A DNA stretch of 64,000 nucleotides, taken from contig JADJOO010000005.1 of the NCBI GenBank assembly GCA_016713725.1, positions 1-64,000 of the forward strand, given 5' to 3'. Shown piece by piece: positions 10,030-21,039 of the stretch (position 1 is the first letter of the stretch; each line of letters starts with the position of its first letter). This DNA comes from Pseudomonadota bacterium. GTDB taxonomy: Bacteria > Pseudomonadota > Gammaproteobacteria > Steroidobacterales > Steroidobacteraceae. The translations under genes and the position numbers were made by a program. The notes under the pieces are model-generated. The model had not been told where the DNA came from and did no database searches. It worked only from the letters and a program-made list of their open reading frames with translations.

Positions 10030-10201
10030 CCCGTCACACTTGCGCAAACTACGGACGCGATCCGGCGCCGCGGTGCGAAATTGCAATCATCTGGGTGCCA
10101 TCTGGCCTGCGAGCGCCGGGCCTCGCATACTCCATCGCATTGATAGCGCGCAATCGTCACGCGCCGTGGCGCAATGGCCAGGCGGAGGCCCCCGGCACGA
10201 A

Positions 10202-11155
10202 ATGGCACTCGAAAACAGCTCGCCGACGTCCTGGCACTGGTTGCCGGAGGACCCCGCCGTCGCGACGACGGCGGTGGAAGAGAACCAGACCGCGTTTGAA
10301 TTCGTGCAGTCGCTTGCGGTCGAGCTCTCGAGCGGCCGCGTGGACCTGCCGACGTGCCAGGAAGTCGCGCGACCGCCGCACCACGCACTCGATGAGGACG
10401 ACCTGAGCAATACCCTCCGTGGCGCGCGTGATCGCGTCCGACGCAGGCCTTGCGGCCAACGTGCTTGCGCTCGCAAAATCGAAAGACGGCGTCGCGCGAT
10501 GCGAAGCCACTGACCGACCTCAAGGTGGCCGTCACACGGGTCGGGCCCGACAATGTCCGCAGCGCTGCGCTGCCGTATGTGCTCGGGAAGATCCGCTCGG
10601 CGCAGACGCGCGCACCTCAGCGCAGATCTCGCGGCCTTTGTGGGAACGCAGCACGCTCGTGGCGACGATCGCCCGCGCAATCGCCGTGCGCACGGGCGCG
10701 GCGGCTCCGGACGTCGCGCTGCTCGCAGGCCTGTTGCACAACATCGGCAGCGTGTACCTGCTGGCCCGCGCGGACAAGCACGTCGCACTGTTCCGCACCG
10801 CGGCTACGCGCGACGTGCTGATGCATGACCGGCAGGCGCCGATCGGCAAGGCGATCGCGCAGAACTGGGGCTGCCTGATGTCATCGCCGACGCGATCGGC
10901 GAGCAGGACCAGGTCGATCGGCACGATGCCGGAGCGCGCGACCTGACCGACGTGCTGTGCGTGGCCGTGCGGTCGGCAGCTTTCTTCGGTCATCCCGACG
11001 AGCCCGAGATCGCGCTGGGTTCGCTGCCGCTGTTCGGTCGGCTTGCCTCGAACGTGCGCACGCTCCACCAGGTGATGGACGCCGCCGCCGCCGAGATTCA
11101 GGGCCTGCGCCTGGCGCTCGGCGTCGCCAGCACAGCCGTGAGCGCGACGACGTGA
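10202..11155 (+). CDS. HDOD-domain protein (frameshifted)
   Basis: A catalytically inert HD-related output domain protein, about 315 residues, usually found in bacterial signalling and stress circuits. The N-terminal lead is MALENSSPTSWHWLPEDPAV, then EFVQSLAVELSSGRVDLPT. The HDOD core reads VARVIASDAGLAANVLALAK, VTRVGPDNVRSAAL, STLVATIARAIAVRTGAAAP, DVALLAGLLHNIGSVYLLA, and ends LASNVRTLHQVMDAAAAEIQ. At least five frame changes between 10400 and 10900 interrupt it. In place of the HD metal pair of phosphohydrolases there is only LHNIG, which is normal for HDOD. No domain is fused. Its partner is not evident. The 170-bp gap upstream shows no gene. Confidence 0.68.
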
Positions 11156-11161
11156 CACGGC

Positions 11162-12204
11162 TTAGAACGTTGCGCCGACGATGCGCGGTTCGGGCTCGAG
11201 CGCGACGCCGAACTTCTCCTGCACCGAAGCGGCCACCCGACGCGCCAGCGTCAGCAACTGCGTGACCGGTGGCGCGGCCGAGATTGACCAGCACCAACGC
11301 ATGCTGCGCCGACACGGCGGCATCTCCGTCGCTGAAGCCACGCCATCCCGCCCGCTCGATCAGCCATGCCGCCGACAGCTTGTGCTCGGCATCGTTCCGA
11401 CGCCGGAAAGACTGGCATGCCCTCGAAGCGCGACCGCACCTCGTCGCGCGCGCGCGCGCAACGACCGGTTCTTGAAGAAACTGCCGGCGTTGCCTGCGAT
11501 GGCGGGGTCCGGCAATTTGCGCCGTCGCAGCCGTCGGACCGCGGCGGCTACGCGTTGCGCGGCGTCGGGGTCAGCCCACCCATCGCAGCGAGTTCCTCGC
11601 TGAGCCCGGCATACGCGAGGTTCGTCGCGCCGGACCTTGGCAGTCGCAGCTCGATGGCGGTGACGATCCGGCGGTCGGGCTCGCGCTTGAACACGCTGTC
11701 GCGATAGCCGAACCCGCACGCGCGGCCGTCAGCCGGTCGACGGCAGCCGCCTGGGAGTCGCAGACGCACTGCCGCGATGAACTTGCCAACTTCGACGCCA
11801 TAGGCGCCGATGTTCTGGATGGGCGCAGCGCCCGCCTGACCGGGTATCAACGCGAGGTTCTCGAGGCCCTGCAGGCCGTGATCGAGCGTCCAGTCGACGA
11901 GCGCGTCCCAGTCGAACCCTGCATCGACGCGCACCGAGCGCGTGGTCGCCGTCGTCGCTCACGATGCGGGCGGCGCGCACCGCAGTTGAACCAGGCAGCC
12001 TTCGAAGCGGTCGGTGGCGAAGAGCACGTTGCTGCCTGCGCCGAGCACCATCAGCGGCAGATTCCGCAATGCCGGCTCGGCCAGCAGGGAAGGCAGCGCA
12101 GTTGCATCGTGCACCGTGGCCAGGCAATGGGCGCACGCGTCCAGATGGAACGTGTTCCTGTCGCGCAATGGCACGTCCCAGGCAATCGAATACGCGGCGG
12201 CCAT
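11162..12204 (-). CDS. murB: UDP-N-acetylenolpyruvoylglucosamine reductase MurB (frameshifted)
   Basis: FAD-dependent MurB, NADPH reduction of UDP-GlcNAc-enolpyruvate to UDP-MurNAc in peptidoglycan synthesis. Pieces in order: DVPLRDRNTFHLDACAHCLA, LPLMVLGAGSNVLFATDRFE, ALVDWTLDHGLQGLENLALI, PGQAGAAPIQNIGAYGVEVG, FGYRDSVFKREPDRRI, KLPDPAIAGNAGSFFKN with the catalytic Ser, SAQHALVLVNLGRATG, and an end at EPEPRIVGATF. This is the E. coli-type (type I) enzyme with the extra Tyr loop; the corrected length of about 347 compares with 342. At least five frame changes. The start MAAAYSIAWDVPL is chosen from spacing to the FAD domain; two upstream ATGs are possible. Divergent from the glutamine-synthetase-like gene. 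Confidence 0.85.
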
Positions 12205-12306
12205 CCGGCCCTCCCGGGGCATGCGGCGGAGGGCGGTGAGCTTGCCACTGCGCGAGTGCATCCGGCACTATGCATGCAAGGCCGCAGCCGAAGGGCCCGA
12301 TCCACC

Positions 12307-13691
12307 ATGCAGGCAAAGAACACAGCGCCACGCGGCGTCGGTACGCTTGCGGAAGCCCAGGCGTTTCTCGACGCGAATCGCGACATCGAGACGGTGCAAC
12401 TGGGCATCACCGATGCGTGCGGTGTCGGCCGCGGCAAGAACGTGGCGCGCGAGGAGCTCGCGGCGCTGTATGGCAATGGCCGTAATGTCGCCGGCTCCAT
12501 CCTTGGCCTCGACATTACCGGCGAGGACGTCGAGGGCACCGGGCTGGTCTGGGACGTCGGCGACGCCGACCAGTGCTGCCGGCCCGTCGCGGGATCACTG
12601 GCGCGCGCCCCGGCTCAGGCGACCTTCCGCGCAAGTCCTCGGCACCATGTACGAACTCGACGGCCAGCCTGCGAAGGCCGATCCGCGCCACGCGCTCGCC
12701 GGTGTGGTCGCGCTGCGAAGATGCCGGACTGACCCCGGTGGTCGCCGTCGAACTCGAGTTCTACCTGCTCGAACGTGACTCAGCCGGCCGGTTGGTGCCT
12801 TCGGCCGGCATGCTGAGCGGCGAGCGCCGCGGTCGCATCGACGCTTACGGCCTCGGCCGCCTCGACGACATGTCGCCGCTGTTCGACGATCTTTATGCGT
12901 CCGCGAAAGCACTGGGGCTGCCCGTACGCACACTGATGTCCGAATACGCGCCGGGGCAGTTCGAGATCACCCTCGAGCACCGGACCGATGCGCTGCGCGC
13001 GGTCGACGAGGCCATCCTGTTCAAGCGCGCCGTCCGCGGCGTCGCCGCGCGACACGGGCGCGTGGCATGCTTCATGGCCAAGCCGTTTGCGGACCGGGCC
13101 GGTTCCGGGATGCACCTGCACGCCAGCCTCGCCGACCGTGATGGCGGCAACGCATGTGCCGCGGATGATCCCGCCGGCAGTCCTGCTGCTGCGCCACGCG
13201 ATCGGCGGTTTGCGCTCGACGCTTGCCGACGGCATGGCGATCTATGCGCCCAACGCAAATTCGTATCGCCGTTTCCGGTCCTGAGCTATGCGCCGGTAGC
13301 CGTTACGTGGGGCATCAATAACCGCTCCGTCAGCCTGCGTGTGCCAGCCGGACCACCGGCGAGCCGTCATGTCGAGCACCGCGTGGCCGGGGCAGACGCC
13401 AACCCTTACCTCGTCGCCGCGCTGGTGCTCGGCGGGATGCTGCACGGCATCCAGAACCGGATGGATCCCGGGCCGCCGCTGGAGGGCAACGGCTATGCGC
13501 AGGCGCAGCAGGGGACGCTGCCCACGCAATGGCACGCTGCGCTCGAAACGGCCGCGTCCTCGGCGTTCCTTCGCGACACTCTCGGCTCTGGATTCCTCGA
13601 TGTCCTCCTCGCGATCAAGCAACAGGAGGCCGAAAAATTCGGTTCGCTCGTGAGCGACCGCGACTACGAGTGGTACCTCGACACGGCGTGA
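12307..13691 (+). CDS. Glutamine synthetase-like enzyme, PuuA/gamma-glutamylamide synthetase type (frameshifted)
   Basis: ATP-grasping ligase of the glutamine synthetase superfamily, about 460 residues. The N-terminal beta-grasp part reads IETVQLGITDACGVGRGKNV and NVAGSILGLDITGEDVEGTG. The catalytic part has VAVELEFYLLERD, MSEYAPGQFEITLEHR with metal-site Glu residues, GSGMHLHASL with the conserved His, VTWGINNRSVSLRVP with the phosphate-binding Arg, and HRVAGADANPYLVAALVLGG. This pattern fits gamma-glutamylputrescine synthetase and related polyamine/amine ligases better than GlnA, which has an adenylylation loop. Frame changes near 12625, 12715 and 13165-13250. No other puu genes flank it, so the amine substrate is open. 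Confidence 0.8.
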
Positions 13692-13927
13692 GCGTGACGC
13701 GACATAATTTTGCCGCCGCTGCAGTGGACGCGCTCTGCGTGCCCGGTGCAGCATTAAGTCATGCCGATCGCGACTGGAGTGAGAGCTGAATCAACGTGAG
13801 GCTGGCCGGGCGCGCGGAGAATGCGCCGCATGAACGCCGATTGCCCACCGAGGATCAGCCAGTGACCCGCATTTCCGCCCGCACGATCGCCCGCAGCGCC
13901 GCACTTTCGAGCAGGAGTTCCCCTACA

Positions 13928-14542
13928 GTGACCATCCACCTGCGCAAGATGTACGTCGACTGCCGTTTCGGGCAATTGCACCTGCACACGTCATTTCCCT
14001 CTAGCGGCGGTTTCGACGAGCTGACGCCGCTGCTGTGTGTTGCGCCGCCGACCCAGTCGGGCCGGGCGTTCCGCCCGGTGTTGCGCGACCTGGGCCGTGA
14101 CCGCAGCGTCTACGCCCCGGACCTGCCGGGTTCAGGTGAGTCCGACGCACCCGAGCACGCGCCGGTCGTGGCTGACCACGCTGCCGCGTTCGTCGACCTG
14201 ATCGATTCGCTGCGGCTCAAGCAGGTGGACGTGATCGGTTACCAGGCCGGGGCGCTGACAGCCATCGAACTCGCGCTTGCCAAGCCCGAGCAGGTGCGCC
14301 GACTGATCCTGATCGGCGTGCCGTCGTCGGATGGCAGCTACCAGGTCGGCGAACGCCTGCCGCTGCTCAAGCTGCCCGTGATGATCCTGCGCGCACGGGA
14401 CGAATTCTGGGAGTCCACGGGTCGTACCGAATCGCTGCTGCGCGATGCTCGTCGCGTCGACCTTTCCCACCCCACCGGCAACGTGCTCGACGCGGACGCG
14501 GAGGAAATCGTGCGGTACGCGCGCGACTTCCTCGATCGCTAG
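13928..14542 (+). CDS. Alpha/beta-hydrolase-fold protein lacking the nucleophile
   Basis: A 204-residue alpha/beta-fold protein. The overall pattern is that of a small esterase (SVYAPDLPGSGESDAPEHAP, VADHAAAFVDLIDSLRLKQV, PEQVRRLILIGVPSS, LPLLKLPVMILRARDEFWES). The nucleophile elbow, normally G-x-S-x-G, reads VIGYQAGALTAIELA, with Gln in place of Ser. The oxyanion HG motif is also missing (PLLCVAPPTQSG), and no convincing catalytic His follows the last strand. A binding or non-hydrolytic role is therefore more likely than esterase activity. GTG 13928 is preferred because AGGAG lies about 10 bp upstream; ATG 13949 is an alternative. The gene is intact. Confidence 0.75.
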   Translation: MTIHLRKMYVDCRFGQLHLHTSFPSSGGFDELTPLLCVAPPTQSGRAFRPVLRDLGRDRSVYAPDLPGSGESDAPEHAPVVADHAAAFVDLIDSLRLKQVDVIGYQAGALTAIELALAKPEQVRRLILIGVPSSDGSYQVGERLPLLKLPVMILRARDEFWESTGRTESLLRDARRVDLSHPTGNVLDADAEEIVRYARDFLDR

Positions 14543-14620
14543 CGCGGTCAATCCCAGGTGAGCGCGTGAGTGACGTCGTTTCCGCGTCACGCGCGTCACC
14601 GGCAGGCGCCCGGCGCGAGG

Positions 14621-15831
14621 TCATTCGTGCCGCAGCGCGTCGATCGGATTGAGCTGCGCGGCCTGGCGCGCCGGGAAGTAGCCGAAGATCACGCCGATCA
14701 GCGCCGAAAAAACGAAAGCGACGACGTTGATGCGGACGTCGAACAGGAACGGCACCTGCAACATCGGCGCCAGCGCCCAGCTGGCGACCAGGGCCAGCAG
14801 CAGACCGACGACCCCGCCGAGGCAGGCCAGCACGATGGCTTCCACCAGGAACTGCAGCAGCACCTCCCGTCCGACTGCGCCGATCGCTAGCCGGATGCCG
14901 ATCTCGCGCGTGCGCTCGGTCACGGACACCAGCATGATGTTCATGATGCCGATGCCGCCGACGAGCAGGCTGACCGCTGCGACGGCGCCCAGCAGCGAGG
15001 TGAGGATGCGCGTCGTTCCCTGCAGCGTCTGCGAGATCTGCGCCGTGTCGAAGATGTTGAAGTCGTCCTGCTTCGCACCGCGGATGTTACGGCGTTCACG
15101 CAGCAACGACTGGATCGAGGCGGTCACGGTCGCCATGTCGTAAGCCGGGTCGACCTTCACCATCATCAGCCGGATGTTGCGGTTGCCGGTCATGCGCCGC
15201 TGCACGGTCTTGATCGGCATCAGCACGACGTCGTCCTGGTCGTTGCCGAAGCCGCCCTGGCCTCGCGTCACGAGCGTGCCGATGACCTCGCATGACAGGT
15301 TGCGCAGGCGGAAGCGCTGCCCCAGCGGATCCTCCGCGCGGAACAGGTTGCGCTGCACCGTCGATCCGATCACGCACACTGCCTTGCCTGCCTGCTCTTC
15401 GGCTGCGGTGAACGTGCGTCCGGAGGCCATGTCCCATTGCTGTGCCGTGAAATAGTCGGACGTCGTGCCGTTGACGGTCGTCGCCCAGTTGGCGGCATTG
15501 CGCACGGCCGTACCCGACGACTGCGAGAGTGGGGCAACCACGACGACGCCGGCGACCTGGTCGCGAATGGCCGCGGCGTCGTCCATGTCGAAGTCCTTGG
15601 GTGCCGGGCCACCGCCGCCGCGACCGAATCCCTGTCCAGGGCGAACCTGCAGGATGTTCACGCCCAGCCCGGAGATCTGCTCGCGCACAGCCGCCGTCGC
15701 CCCGTTGCCCAGCGTCACCATCGTGACGACGGCAGCGACGCCTATCACGATGCCCAGAACGGTCAGGAAGGACCGCAATACGTGACGCCGGATTTCCCGC
15801 AAGGCGAGAACCAGCGTGGGGCCAAGCATGC

Positions 15832-15835
<4 letters not shown>
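14621..15835 (-). CDS. MacB-type ABC transporter permease (FtsX/MacB_PCD)
   Basis: Intact 404-residue permease. An N-terminal transmembrane helix (LREIRRHVLRSFLTVLGIVI then GVAAVVTMVTLG) leads into a large periplasmic MacB_PCD domain (about residues 40-270). Three C-terminal helices follow, with VGGIGIMNIMLVSVTERTRE then IGIRLAIGA, the signature of lipoprotein-release/macrolide-export permeases, and a last helix before the usual end NPIDALRHE. Its start overlaps the ATPase stop by 4 bp (ATGA, 15832-15835), so translation is coupled. With the adaptor and outer-membrane genes upstream it completes a MacAB-TolC-like exporter. Unlike E. coli MacB, the ATPase is a separate gene. Substrate unknown. 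Confidence 0.9.
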
Positions 15836-16512
<677 letters not shown>

Positions 16513-16549
16513 GGGATCGCCCCGGTCGGCGCGCGCGGCACCGGGGTCA

Positions 16550-17893
16550 TCACCCACTGGTACCCTCCAAAGCGAGCTTGCCCGTGATCACTGCCGCCCC
16601 TTCGCGCAAAGAGTCTCCGGTGACCTCCGTCAGCGTGCCGTTCGTATCGCCCGTCGTGACCGTCACCGCCTCCGGCTCACCCTTCGCGTTGAGAACATGG
16701 ACGCTCTGCTCGCTGCCACGTCCGATCGTGACCTCGCGAGTCTTGTTGCCTGCGGTGCCCCGCGGCCGACCCGGCAACAATACCTTGGTGACACCGCCGC
16801 GCTCGCCACTGGCCGCGCTGGCGTCTGGCGAGAAGCGCAATGCGGCGTTGGGCACCAGCAGCACGTCGTGCCTGTCGCTCGTGACGATCTCCGCCGTGGC
16901 CGTCATGCCTGGACGCAGCGTCGAATCCCTGTTGTCCACCGTGAGCACGGCGGTATACGAAACCACCGTGTTGGACGCGTTACTCGACGTGGTCGAACCG
17001 GTGCCGGCATTCGCGCCGACATCCACGCGCTGGACCTGGGCAGGGAACGTGCGGCCAGGAAATGCATCGACCTGGAAGGTGGCCGACTGCCCGGCGGCGA
17101 CCTGTCCCACGTCGGCTTCGTCCACCTTGACCTCCAGTTGCATCGCGCTCAGGTCCTCGGCGATCAGGAACAACACGGGGGCATTGAAGGAGGCGGCAAC
17201 GGTCTGGCCGGGATCGATCTGGCGTGAGAGCACGACTCCCGTCACCGGCGAAAGGATCAGGGCCTTGGAGAACTGCGTCTGGTCCGACGACAGTTGCGCT
17301 CTTGCCTGCGCCACGCCGGCCTCCGCAGTGCGCACCCCGGCAACCGCCCGTGCGTACTCGGCCCTGGCCGTGTCGAGTTCTGCGGCCGAGGGCACCTTAC
17401 CGCCCGAGAGAGCGTGCACTTCGTCGAACCGCGCGAGCGATGCCCGCGTCTGCTGCGCCGTGGCTTCGGCTTGCGCGACATTGGCGATGGCGGACTGCAG
17501 CGACGCCCGGCTCTGTGCAATGGAGTCCTGCAGCCGCGCAGTGTCGATTCGCGCCAGCACCTGTCCGCGCGTTACGCGGTCGTTGTTGTCCACGTTCACT
17601 TCGGTCACGAGGCCCGACAGTTCCGACCCCACCTCGACTTCGTTGGTCGGCTGCAGGTTGCCGGTGGCCGACACCGTGACGCGCAGGTCGCCCCGCTGCA
17701 CGGGCGCGGTTGCGTAGTTCGGCTGGTCGCTGCCGCGACCAGAGAAATACAGTGCAGCAAGACCCGCCAGGACCAGCAATCCAACGACGGGCGCGGCTTT
17801 GCGCAGTTGTCGCATGCGTTGCGATGACGGCTGCCGGCCGAGAAATTCATCGAGCGCAGAACGCCCCGGACTTGTGCTTGCCTGCGGTTCCAT
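16550..17893 (-). CDS. MacA/HlyD-family periplasmic adaptor subunit
   Basis: Intact membrane-fusion protein of 447 residues. One N-terminal helix (APVVGLLVLAGLAALYF) anchors it in the inner membrane. A lipoyl half-motif (VEVGSELSGLVTEVNVDNND) precedes a coiled-coil hairpin (about residues 115-200, alternating Ala/Gln/Arg repeats), then the second lipoyl half (LILSPVTGVVLSRQIDPGQT) and beta-barrel and membrane-proximal parts with LRPGMTATAEIVTSDRHDV. It should bridge the ABC permease and the outer-membrane channel. ATG 17893 follows AAGGA at a good distance. The 8-bp gap to the outer-membrane gene stop and short gaps downstream mark one operon. Confidence 0.92.
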   Translation of the reverse strand: MEPQASTSPGRSALDEFLGRQPSSQRMRQLRKAAPVVGLLVLAGLAALYFSGRGSDQPNYATAPVQRGDLRVTVSATGNLQPTNEVEVGSELSGLVTEVNVDNNDRVTRGQVLARIDTARLQDSIAQSRASLQSAIANVAQAEATAQQTRASLARFDEVHALSGGKVPSAAELDTARAEYARAVAGVRTAEAGVAQARAQLSSDQTQFSKALILSPVTGVVLSRQIDPGQTVAASFNAPVLFLIAEDLSAMQLEVKVDEADVGQVAAGQSATFQVDAFPGRTFPAQVQRVDVGANAGTGSTTSSNASNTVVSYTAVLTVDNRDSTLRPGMTATAEIVTSDRHDVLLVPNAALRFSPDASAASGERGGVTKVLLPGRPRGTAGNKTREVTIGRGSEQSVHVLNAKGEPEAVTVTTGDTNGTLTEVTGDSLREGAAVITGKLALEGTSG

Positions 17894-17901
17894 TGAGTCC
17901 T

Positions 17902-19326
17902 TCACGGAAATGTGGACGTCAGCGAGCGCGGGGCGGGCGCGTTCTCCCAACCACCGCCGAGCGCCTTGTAGAGCTGCACTGACGCCGCAGCACGGTCGGC
18001 GTGTGCAGCCGCGCGGCTGGTCTCGGTCGTGAGCAGGCTGCGTTCCGAATCGAGCAGACTGAAGAAATCGATGATGCCGGCCTGGTACTGGCTGCGCGCC
18101 AGGACGGCTGCGTTGCGCGCAGCTTCTTCGGCGATCGCGAGTTCACCCTCGCGCCGCTCCGTCACGGAGATCGCGACCAGCGCATTCTCGGATTCTTCGA
18201 GTGCCACGAGCACTGTGTCGCGGTATACGGCGAGCGCCTGGATCGCCGCGGCCCGCTGTTGCTCCACCGCCGCGCGCAGTCGGCCGCCCTGGAAGATCGG
18301 CGCGGTCAGTCCCGCCGCCAGGCTGCCGTACGATGCGTTCGTGAGATCGCCCCAGTTCGACGTGTTGCTGTTGAGTGAGCCTGCAAGTCCCAGCGAGGGA
18401 TACAGGTCCGCCTCGCGCACACCGATGCGGGCGGTCTCAGCGACCAGCGTGCGTTCGGCGGCGGTCACGTCCGGGCGTCGCCGCAGCATTTCGGCCGGGA
18501 CCGAAATGTCGCCTGCGACGGCCATCGGGATCGGGGCCACGGGCGTGAACAGCGCGTCCACGGCTCCTGGCGCAGCACCAGTCAGCACCGAGAGCCGGTT
18601 CAGCGCGGACGACAATGCCTGCTCGCGCAGCGGGACCGTCGCGGCCGTCTGCGCGCGGAGCTGTCGCGCCTGCTCGAGATCGAGCGCGCCGACCAGCCCG
18701 GCCTGCACCCGCCATTGGACGATCTGCAGCGTCTCGTCCTGGGAACTCAGGTTCGCCCGTGCGATCGCCAGCTGGCGTTGCGCCAGCCGGGCATCCACGT
18801 AGTTGAGCGCAACCTCGGCGGCGATTGTGAGCTGCGTCGAATGCAGGGTCGCCTCGACTGCCGCGAGGTCGGCCGCGGATGCCTGCAGTGCCCGGCGCTG
18901 GCCACCGAACAGGTCGAGTTCGTAGCGGGCGTCGAAGCCGGCGTCGTAGGTCGTTCGATCCGGTATCTGCGCGTCCGGACCAACGCCCATGAGTCGCGAC
19001 GCCGACGTGCCGAACTCGAGCGTCGGCCACGATCCCGCGCGAGTGCTCTTGAGCGCCGCGCGAGCTTGCCGGACCCGGGCGCCCGCCGCATCGATGTTCG
19101 AGTTGGCGGCAAGCGCCTGCTCGACGAGACGGGTGAGTACCGGATCGTCGAAGGTGTCCCACCAGTCCGCGAGGTCGGCGGCATTCGAGGCCTGTGGTGC
19201 CGACGACGACTGAAAGCGGGCCGGCACGCCGAGTGATTCCGGAGACGGCGTCGTCGGCTCCGGGCCGACCGTACATCCTGCACTCGCCATGACCGAGAGA
19301 AGCAGCAGGGGCAGGCGTGAATTCAA
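17902..19326 (-). CDS. TolC/NodT-family outer-membrane efflux lipoprotein
   Basis: Intact OMF channel of about 474 residues. The signal peptide (LNSRLPLLLLSVMASAGC) ends in Cys followed by TVGPEP, as in NodT-type outer-membrane lipoproteins. Then come two OEP repeats with WWDTFDDPVLTRLVEQALAA near the start, YELDLFGGQRRALQASAADL, and, in the second repeat, LRRRPDVTAAERTLVAETAR, ADLYPSLGLAGSL and APIFQGGRLRAAVEQQ. TTG 19326 is chosen because it starts the signal peptide directly; no ATG lies at a suitable place. It is the first gene of the efflux operon and so also reports the promoter side (19327-19579). Confidence 0.9.
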   Translation of the reverse strand: MNSRLPLLLLSVMASAGCTVGPEPTTPSPESLGVPARFQSSSAPQASNAADLADWWDTFDDPVLTRLVEQALAANSNIDAAGARVRQARAALKSTRAGSWPTLEFGTSASRLMGVGPDAQIPDRTTYDAGFDARYELDLFGGQRRALQASAADLAAVEATLHSTQLTIAAEVALNYVDARLAQRQLAIARANLSSQDETLQIVQWRVQAGLVGALDLEQARQLRAQTAATVPLREQALSSALNRLSVLTGAAPGAVDALFTPVAPIPMAVAGDISVPAEMLRRRPDVTAAERTLVAETARIGVREADLYPSLGLAGSLNSNTSNWGDLTNASYGSLAAGLTAPIFQGGRLRAAVEQQRAAAIQALAVYRDTVLVALEESENALVAISVTERREGELAIAEEAARNAAVLARSQYQAGIIDFFSLLDSERSLLTTETSRAAAHADRAAASVQLYKALGGGWENAPAPRSLTSTFP

Positions 19327-19579
19327 GGTCGTTCCAGGCGATGCAGCGAGAGTCGAGTGCCGGTACGGTGAGTACAGTACAAGAACCGTTCGGCGGATGC
19401 CGCGGGACGTTGCCCGCCCCGGTCGGCCGTGGACGTCCAGCATGGACCCGCGCACGACGACTCGAGTTCCCGCAGTGAGCGAATTTCCCGCAGGCATGGC
19501 AGCGGCGCAATGCACAAGCAGTCGCAGCAACCTACAGCGAGCCGTAACATGGTGGCTTCCCCGCACTCCGAGGGACCCC

Positions 19580-20574
19580 ATGGCCGCCGCCAGCCTTCTT
19601 GCCCTGCTCGACGACATCGCCAGCGTGCTGGACGATGTCTCAATCCTGACCAAAGCTGCCACGAAAAAGACTGCTGGGGTCCTGGGCGACGATCTCGCGC
19701 TCAACGCGCAGCAGGTTGCCGGGCTGAAGGCGAACCGGGAACTGCCCGTGGTGTGGGCAGTTGCGAAGGGTTCGCTCGTGAACAAGGCGATCCTGGTCCC
19801 GACGGCGCTCGCGATCAGTGCAGTCGCGCCGTGGGCGATCGTGCCGCTGCTCATGGCCGGCGGCGTGTACCTGTGTTTCGAGGATTCGAGAAGATATGGC
19901 ACCTGCTGGTGCACCGCGCGCGGGAAGACGAGCATCGCCAGGAACTGCGCGAGGCCATCGTGGATCCGGCGGTCGACCTGCGCGCAGTCGAGAAGGACAA
20001 GATCAAGGGCGCCATACGCACCGACTTCATCCTTTCCGCCGAGATCATCGTCATCGCGCTCGGCATCGTGGGCACGGCCGCGTTCGGCGTGCGTGTCGCG
20101 GTGCTCGTCGGCATCGCGCTGCTCATGACGGTGGGTGTCTACGGCCTGGTCGCGGGCATCGTGAAGATAGACGATGCCGGTCTCTATCTCGCCCAGCGCG
20201 AGGGTGACGGCGTGTTGACGAAGTTGCAGCGCCTGTGCGGGCGCGGTCTGCTTGCCTTCGCGCCATGGCTGATGAAGCTGCTCTCGGTCCTCGGCACGGC
20301 GGCGATGTTTCTCGTCGGCGGCGGCATCCTGGTGCATGGCATTCCATGGCTCGAACACGCCATCAAGGGCATTGCCGCGCAGGTTGCCGGCGTCAACGGC
20401 GTTGGGCCGGCCCTGTCGGCGATGACGCCGATGCTGGCCAGCCTGCTCGTCGGACTCGTCGCCGGCGCGATTGCAGTGGCGCTCGTTGGCATGGGGCGGA
20501 AGGCCCGGCAGGTCCTGCGCCAGCGGGTGCTACGCGGCGCGGTGCCAGACGAACGCGCAAAGGAGGCCGACTGA
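19580..20574 (+). CDS. DUF808 (YedI) family inner-membrane protein (one frameshift)
   Basis: Opens MAAASLLALLDDIASVLDDV, then ILTKAATKKTAGVLGDDLAL and NAQQVAGLKANRELPVVWAV, the hallmark of the DUF808/YedI family, whose function is unknown. Several hydrophobic helices follow (ILVPTALAISAVAPWAIVPL; IIVIALGIVGTAAFGV; LLSVLGTAAMFLVGGGILVH; MLASLLVGLVAGAIAVALVG), ending in a basic tail. One base change near 19886 (after YLCFE) switches frame, and the continuation GFEKIWHLLVHRAREDEHRQ matches the family. About 331 residues, in the normal range. Divergent from the efflux operon. Its last 45 bp overlap the convergent membrane-protein gene. Confidence 0.85.
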
Positions 20575-20946
20575 GAGCGCTGCGACGAGCGCCTCGACGG
20601 CCATCACGACGCCGGCGGCCCGCAACGTGGGCACCCGGAGCGAGAGCAGCAGCGATACCGGGAAGGCCGCAGCGAACCAGAGCAGTATTCCGTAGCTGCC
20701 ACCGACCACGAACCAGGGCCAGTTGGTAAACGCGACCAGGCCCCAGCTCAGCCAGAACAGGAGCCCCGCGGCTGCGCCACACAGGCCGTACAGGGCGGCC
20801 GTGTGCAGGACGCGCCACGCCGTGTCGGGACGCCAACCCGCGGCACTGAGTTCGGGACGCCGGGCAAAGAGCGCCGAGGAGACGAGGCCGGCCCAGAGCG
20901 TGCCAGCGAGCCCGCCCGCGAATCCGGCGAGCACGGTCATGATCAT
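20530..20946 (-). CDS. Small inner-membrane protein, four predicted helices
   Basis: A 138-residue protein that I cannot assign to a named family. It begins MIMTVLAGFAGGLAGTLWAG and has four hydrophobic stretches, at about residues 3-22, 47-68, 75-97 and 109-130. Between them lie a WRPDTAWRVLHTAALYG segment and FTNWPWFVVGGSYGI. No charged catalytic motif is apparent. The start is the first of two close Met codons (M-I-M), both acceptable. The gene is convergent to the DUF808 gene with a 45-bp overlap, and its start lies 93 bp from the divergent ilvA start. Codon pattern and membrane character suggest it is real. Confidence 0.65.
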   Translation of the reverse strand: MIMTVLAGFAGGLAGTLWAGLVSSALFARRPELSAAGWRPDTAWRVLHTAALYGLCGAAAGLLFWLSWGLVAFTNWPWFVVGGSYGILLWFAAAFPVSLLLSLRVPTLRAAGVVMAVEALVAALSVGLLCAFVWHRAA

Positions 20947-21039
20947 TTCGATGCGCAAGACGGGTTTGCCGTTGTTGCCCGGTACGGGTTCAGGAAGCGA
21001 AGGATGGTAACGTACGAGGTGATCCCGCGAGCCACGGCC

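Noticed and set aside
19327..20358. Upstream N-terminal extension of the outer-membrane efflux protein
   Set aside because: It is antisense to the DUF808 gene, and the signal peptide and lipobox at 19326 mark the real start.
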